Assembly: GCA_036524155.1 (NCBI GenBank)
Contig: DATDCV010000649.1
Coordinates: 1-10,120 of the forward strand
Source: DATDCV01 sp036524155
GTDB taxonomy: Bacteria; Verrucomicrobiota; Verrucomicrobiia; Limisphaerales; UBA8199
Length of the DNA: 10,120 nt
Direction: 5' to 3'
Shown here: positions 6,847 to 10,120 of the stretch, in pieces
How positions within the stretch are numbered: the stretch's first letter is position 1
Layout of the letters: each line of letters begins with the position of its first letter
Program-made: the position numbers and the translations under genes
Notes under the pieces: generated by a model
Database searches by the model: none
What the model was told of the DNA's origin: nothing
Seen by the model: only the letters and a program-made list of their open reading frames with translations

Positions 6847-8787
6847 TCAAAAGCTCAGGTAGGTATACTCTTTGAGCCCCTTTTCGTAGTCATCCAGCAA
6901 ACGCATCGCCTCGGAAGGCTTCATCCGGTCCGATTTTATCGCCTCGTCGACCTGCGCCTTCATCTGCCGCTTCAGCTCTTTTTCGTCGTACTGGACCGAA
7001 TCAAGCGCCTGCGCGATTGTCGTGCCTTCGATGATCTCCTCGACATAGTAGCCCGCGGGTTCATCCGGATCAAGAAAGACATGCACCTCGTTCACGCGGC
7101 CGAACAGGTTGTGGAGGTCGCCCATAATATCCTGGTAGGCGCCCATGAGGAAGAAACCCAAGTAGTAAGGCTCCGGCTTGCCGTTGCCGTTGGTGTTGAG
7201 CGGATGCAGCGACAGCGTGTCGCGGATGTCGCGCAAGTCGATGAACTTGTTTACCTGGCCATCCGAGTCACAAGTGATGTCCACCAGGGTCGCTTCCCGG
7301 GTCGGACGCTCGTTGAGCCGGCTGACGGGCATAATGGGAAACAACTGGCCCAGCGCCCAGTGATCCAGCAGCGATTGAAAAACTGAGAAATTGCAGAGGT
7401 ATTGATCGCCCAGGCTGTCCTCGAGTTTCCGGATTTCCTCGGGAACATACGCCTGTTCACGGTAGCTGCTCACGACCTCAAGCCCGATCTCCCAGTATAA
7501 GTTCTCGATCTTCGCCTTGTCCGGCAAATCCAGCATCCCCAGCGTGAACATGTGCTGGGCATCTTCCTTGCGCTCCAGCGCGTCGTGGTAGGCCTCGAGC
7601 TTGTTCAGCTTGGGCAGGTTCTTGCGGATATCCAGCAACTCCTTCACCAGCGCGTGCTCGTTCTCCGTGTACTGGATGTAGTCGCCCGGCCGAATTTTCG
7701 CAATGTTTCCGAATACCTCGACGATGAGCACGCTATGATGCGCCACGACGGCGCGGCCGCTCTCGCTGATGATGTCCGGATGCGGCACCTTCTCGGCGTT
7801 GCAGACGTCGGCGACGTAGAAGATGACGTCGTTCGCGTACTCCTGGAGGGTGTAGTTTGTGGAGCTGTCGAAGGCCGACCGGCTGCCGTCATAATCCACC
7901 CCCAAACCACCGCCTACGTCGAGGAACTCGATCGGGAAACCCATCTTCTGAAGTTTGGCGTAAAAACGCGCGGCCTCCTGGACGGCACGTTTGACGATCA
8001 AAATGTCCGGCACCTGCGACCCGATGTGGAAGTGCAACAACTTGAAACAGTGGGCCAGGTTTTCGGCTTTAAGCATTTCCGCCGCCACCAGCAGTTCGGC
8101 CGTGCTCAGCCCAAACTTGGCATTCTCCCCGGCGCTATCCGCCCATTTGCCGCCGCCTTTGCTCAGCAACCGGACGCGCATGCCGATGATCGGTTCCACT
8201 CCAAGCTGGCGCGAAATGGCGACGATTTGCCTCAATTCTTCCAGCTTCTCGACCACCATGATCACCTTCTTGCCCAGCTTGGTGCCCAGCAGCGCGATCC
8301 GCACGAACGCCGCGTCCTTGTAGCCGTTGCAGACGATCAGGCTGCCGATCTGGTTTTGCAGCGCCAGCCCGGCGTATAGCTCCGGCTTGCTCCCCACTTC
8401 CAGGCCGAATTCAAAGGGCCGGCCCGCGTCCAGGATCTCCTCCACCACTTCACGGAGCTGGTTGACCTTGATCGGAAACACGCCGCGGTACTTCCCCTGG
8501 TAATTGAACTCGCTGATCGCGCCGCGAAACGCCAGGTTGATCGACTCTACCCGGTGCCGCAAAATGTCCTGGAAGCGCATCAGCAGCGGGAAGCTCAGTC
8601 CGCGCGCTTTAGCCTCCTCCACCACGTCGGTCAGATCCACCGAAGCCCCGGCTTCGAGCAGCGGCTTGGCTGTCACACGCCCCGCGTCGCTAATGTCAAA
8701 ATACCCAGCGCCCCAGCGGTGGATGTTGTACAGGTTTCGCGCCTGCTGGATGCTCCAGCCTTCGCGCGCCTCGCTCGAGTTACTCAT
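6847..8787 (-). CDS. speA: Biosynthetic arginine decarboxylase
   Basis: A 646-residue protein, close to the roughly 660 residues usual for SpeA. It converts L-arginine to agmatine and CO2 with pyridoxal phosphate, the first step of the agmatine route to putrescine and spermidine, in the cytoplasm. The start WSIQQARNLYNIHRWGAGYF is characteristic. K107 in VFPIKVNQ is the expected PLP lysine. HFHIGSQ, the glycine-rich FLDVGGGLGVDYDGS and SESGRA follow in the order of the alanine-racemase-fold decarboxylases. ITCDSDG contains C506, expected to be the active-site cysteine from the second domain, and the GAYQDIMGDLHNLFG stretch is diagnostic of the family. All expected parts are present, so the enzyme is likely active. 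The ATG at 8787 is preceded by a promoter-like sequence with a very short leader and no Shine-Dalgarno site. The gene is followed closely by the membrane-protein gene and is divergent from ppdK. Confidence 0.97.
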   Translation of the reverse strand: MSNSSEAREGWSIQQARNLYNIHRWGAGYFDISDAGRVTAKPLLEAGASVDLTDVVEEAKARGLSFPLLMRFQDILRHRVESINLAFRGAISEFNYQGKYRGVFPIKVNQLREVVEEILDAGRPFEFGLEVGSKPELYAGLALQNQIGSLIVCNGYKDAAFVRIALLGTKLGKKVIMVVEKLEELRQIVAISRQLGVEPIIGMRVRLLSKGGGKWADSAGENAKFGLSTAELLVAAEMLKAENLAHCFKLLHFHIGSQVPDILIVKRAVQEAARFYAKLQKMGFPIEFLDVGGGLGVDYDGSRSAFDSSTNYTLQEYANDVIFYVADVCNAEKVPHPDIISESGRAVVAHHSVLIVEVFGNIAKIRPGDYIQYTENEHALVKELLDIRKNLPKLNKLEAYHDALERKEDAQHMFTLGMLDLPDKAKIENLYWEIGLEVVSSYREQAYVPEEIRKLEDSLGDQYLCNFSVFQSLLDHWALGQLFPIMPVSRLNERPTREATLVDITCDSDGQVNKFIDLRDIRDTLSLHPLNTNGNGKPEPYYLGFFLMGAYQDIMGDLHNLFGRVNEVHVFLDPDEPAGYYVEEIIEGTTIAQALDSVQYDEKELKRQMKAQVDEAIKSDRMKPSEAMRLLDDYEKGLKEYTYLSF

Positions 8788-8810
8788 TTCGATTTGACCA
8801 ATCGATGCGC

Positions 8811-8838
8811 ACTATAAAATGCTCACGGGGGAATTCAA
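8811..8838 (-). promoter_or_regulatory. Putative sigma-70-type promoter for speA
   Basis: On the minus strand, TTGAAT (8838-8833) and TATAGT (8816-8811) are separated by 16 nt. They match the -35 and -10 consensus at 4/6 and 5/6 positions. Transcription would begin near 8804, leaving a leader of only about 17 nt before the ATG at 8787. A 5-bp inverted repeat, CGATT/AATCG (8790-8794 and 8800-8804), falls in that leader. Prediction by eye only. Confidence 0.45.
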
Positions 8839-8870
8839 TACGTGGTTTCAAGTTTTTTGTCACTCATTCG

Positions 8871-8898
8871 TTGACACTCGCGGCTGCTTTGTTATTGT
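8871..8898 (+). promoter_or_regulatory. Putative sigma-70-type promoter for ppdK
   Basis: A perfect TTGACA -35 (8871-8876) and TATTGT (8893-8898, 4/6 match to the -10) are separated by 16 nt. The predicted start near 8905 gives a leader of about 58 nt that ends in an AT-rich stretch just before the ATG at 8963. The distance to the speA promoter on the other strand is about 30 bp, so one bound regulator could affect both. Prediction by eye only. Confidence 0.5.
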
Positions 8899-8962
8899 CG
8901 GCCTCTGTTTCTGGGGCTTCATCCGTGTGAAACCTGATGGACTAAATAATTGAAATTGATTT

Positions 8963-10120
8963 ATGGCAAAAGCAGCAAAATACGTTTATCTGTTTGGAAA
9001 TAAGAAGGCTGACGGCAACGGCGGCATGAAACCGTTGCTCGGCGGCAAAGGCGCAAACCTGGCCGAGATGAGCCGCATCGGGCTGCCGGTCCCGCCGGGC
9101 TTCACGATCACCACCGAGGTCTGCACCTATTACTACCAGAACCGGAAGAGCTATCCCAAGGAACTCGCGCCGAAGGTCAAGGAGGGCGTGGCCTTCATCG
9201 AGAAGATCATGGGGACCAAATTCGGGGACAAGTCGGCAATGCCGCTGCTGGTGTCCGTGCGGTCCGGCGCCCGCGATTCGATGCCGGGCATGATGGACAC
9301 GATCCTGAACCTGGGCCTCAACGACGAAACCGTGTTGGCGCTGGTTGCGGCGACGAAAAACGAGCGGTTCGCCTGGGATTGCTACCGCCGGTTCATCCAG
9401 ATGTATGGCGACGTCGTCATGGGCGTCCAGAAGCGCGCCGGTGAAGATCACGAGCCGTTCGAAGTGGTCATCCATGGCCTAAAACACGAGCGTTATCACC
9501 AGGACATCGAAGATCCGAAATTGAACGTTGAGGACCTCAAGGAATTGGTCGTGCGGTTCAAGGCTCTGATCCAGGAGCGGACCGGGAAGGAATTCCCGCA
9601 GGATCCGTGGAAACAGCTTTGGGGCGCCACCGGCGCCGTGTTCGGGTCGTGGATGAACGACCGCGCAATCGTGTATCGCCGCAAGTACAACATCCCTTCA
9701 GAGTGGGGAACGGCGGTTAACGTCCAGGCGATGGTCTATGGCAACACGGGCGACCGCTCAGGTTCCGGCGTGGCCTTCACGCGTAACCCCGCCAATGGCG
9801 TCAAGGAATTCTACGGTGAATTCCTCATCAACGCACAGGGCGAGGACGTTGTTGCCGGCGTGCGCACTCCCGAGCCGGTACTCCAGCTTAAGAACCACCT
9901 CCCCGAGGCCTTCGTGGAGCTGGATAACATCCGCAAGACTCTCGAATCCCACTTTAAAGATGTGCAGGACTTCGAGTTTACGATCCAGGACGGCAAAGTG
10001 TTCATGCTCCAAACGCGCAACGGCAAGCGCACCGCCTTTGCCGCACTGAAGTTCTCGATCGACATGGTGAACGAGAAGCTCATTGACTGGCAGACCGCTA
10101 TCAAGCGCAACCCGGCTGAG
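8963..10120 (+). CDS. ppdK: Pyruvate phosphate dikinase, N-terminal part
   Basis: The frame runs from the ATG at 8963 to the window end without a stop: 386 codons of a protein usually about 870-900 residues long. PPDK interconverts pyruvate, ATP and phosphate with phosphoenolpyruvate, AMP and pyrophosphate in the cytoplasm. The visible part is the ATP-grasp nucleotide-binding domain: LGGKGANLAEM at residues 26-36, the SVRSGARDSMPGMMDT region at 98-113 with R100, WGATGAVFGSWMNDRA, GSGVAFTRNP, YGEFLINAQGEDVVAG, and QTRNGKRTA beginning at Q350, which closes the domain. The phosphohistidine and PEP-binding domains lie beyond the window. MAKAAKYVYLFG is a normal N-terminus for the family, which supports the start. 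No Shine-Dalgarno site is seen; the bases before the ATG are AT-rich. Divergent from speA. Confidence 0.97.
   Translation, partial: MAKAAKYVYLFGNKKADGNGGMKPLLGGKGANLAEMSRIGLPVPPGFTITTEVCTYYYQNRKSYPKELAPKVKEGVAFIEKIMGTKFGDKSAMPLLVSVRSGARDSMPGMMDTILNLGLNDETVLALVAATKNERFAWDCYRRFIQMYGDVVMGVQKRAGEDHEPFEVVIHGLKHERYHQDIEDPKLNVEDLKELVVRFKALIQERTGKEFPQDPWKQLWGATGAVFGSWMNDRAIVYRRKYNIPSEWGTAVNVQAMVYGNTGDRSGSGVAFTRNPANGVKEFYGEFLINAQGEDVVAGVRTPEPVLQLKNHLPEAFVELDNIRKTLESHFKDVQDFEFTIQDGKVFMLQTRNGKRTAFAALKFSIDMVNEKLIDWQTAIKRNPAE

Noticed and set aside
7552..8379. A 275-codon plus-strand open frame opposite speA
   Set aside because: It lies entirely antisense to a clearly conserved decarboxylase, has a biased Val/Leu/Arg/Gln-rich composition expected from the complement of a GC-rich gene, and contains no recognisable domain.
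8942..9475. A 177-codon minus-strand open frame opposite ppdK
   Set aside because: It is antisense to the conserved ATP-grasp domain of ppdK; His/Arg-rich composition marks it as a shadow frame.

Overview
The window is a GC-rich bacterial chromosome segment with tight gene packing. It carries eight protein-coding genes, two of them cut by the window edges, and I see no rRNA, tRNA, CRISPR array or transposase. The gene content suggests Verrucomicrobiota, perhaps the Pedosphaerales/Limisphaerales side: a Tat-exported xylose-isomerase-like TIM-barrel protein, a large Met-zincin type metalloprotease, a secreted caspase-fold-like protein, start codons mostly without Shine-Dalgarno sequences, and a palindromic repeat in a convergent gap. 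This placement is inferred from general knowledge of gene repertoires. I could not test it by alignment.

Left part, plus strand (3-5964). Five genes run in the same direction: the C-terminal part of a zinc metalloprotease (HEXXHXXGXXH), a PhzF-family isomerase, a Tat-signal sugar phosphate isomerase/epimerase-like protein, a secreted protein resembling C25 (gingipain-like) cysteine peptidases, and a membrane-anchored DUF218 (YdcF/SanA/ElyC-like) protein. The last three overlap by four bases at each junction (TTGA, then ATGA), so they are probably one translationally coupled unit. Most products of this half are expected at or beyond the inner membrane.

Convergent gap (5965-6149). It holds a perfect 26-bp inverted repeat with an 18-nt loop, and each arm contains its own smaller palindrome. 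It looks like a REP-type or miniature mobile element that may also separate the two converging transcripts.

Right part. On the minus strand, speA (biosynthetic arginine decarboxylase) is followed after 13 nt by a gene for a six-helix membrane protein of unknown function. Divergent from speA, across a 175-bp gap with a plausible promoter for each direction, is ppdK (pyruvate phosphate dikinase), cut by the window end within the protein. These two are housekeeping genes of polyamine synthesis and central carbon metabolism.

I do not see a clearly new multi-gene defence or mobile system. The items most worth a second look are the C25-like protein in the overlapping three-gene unit and the palindromic repeat.
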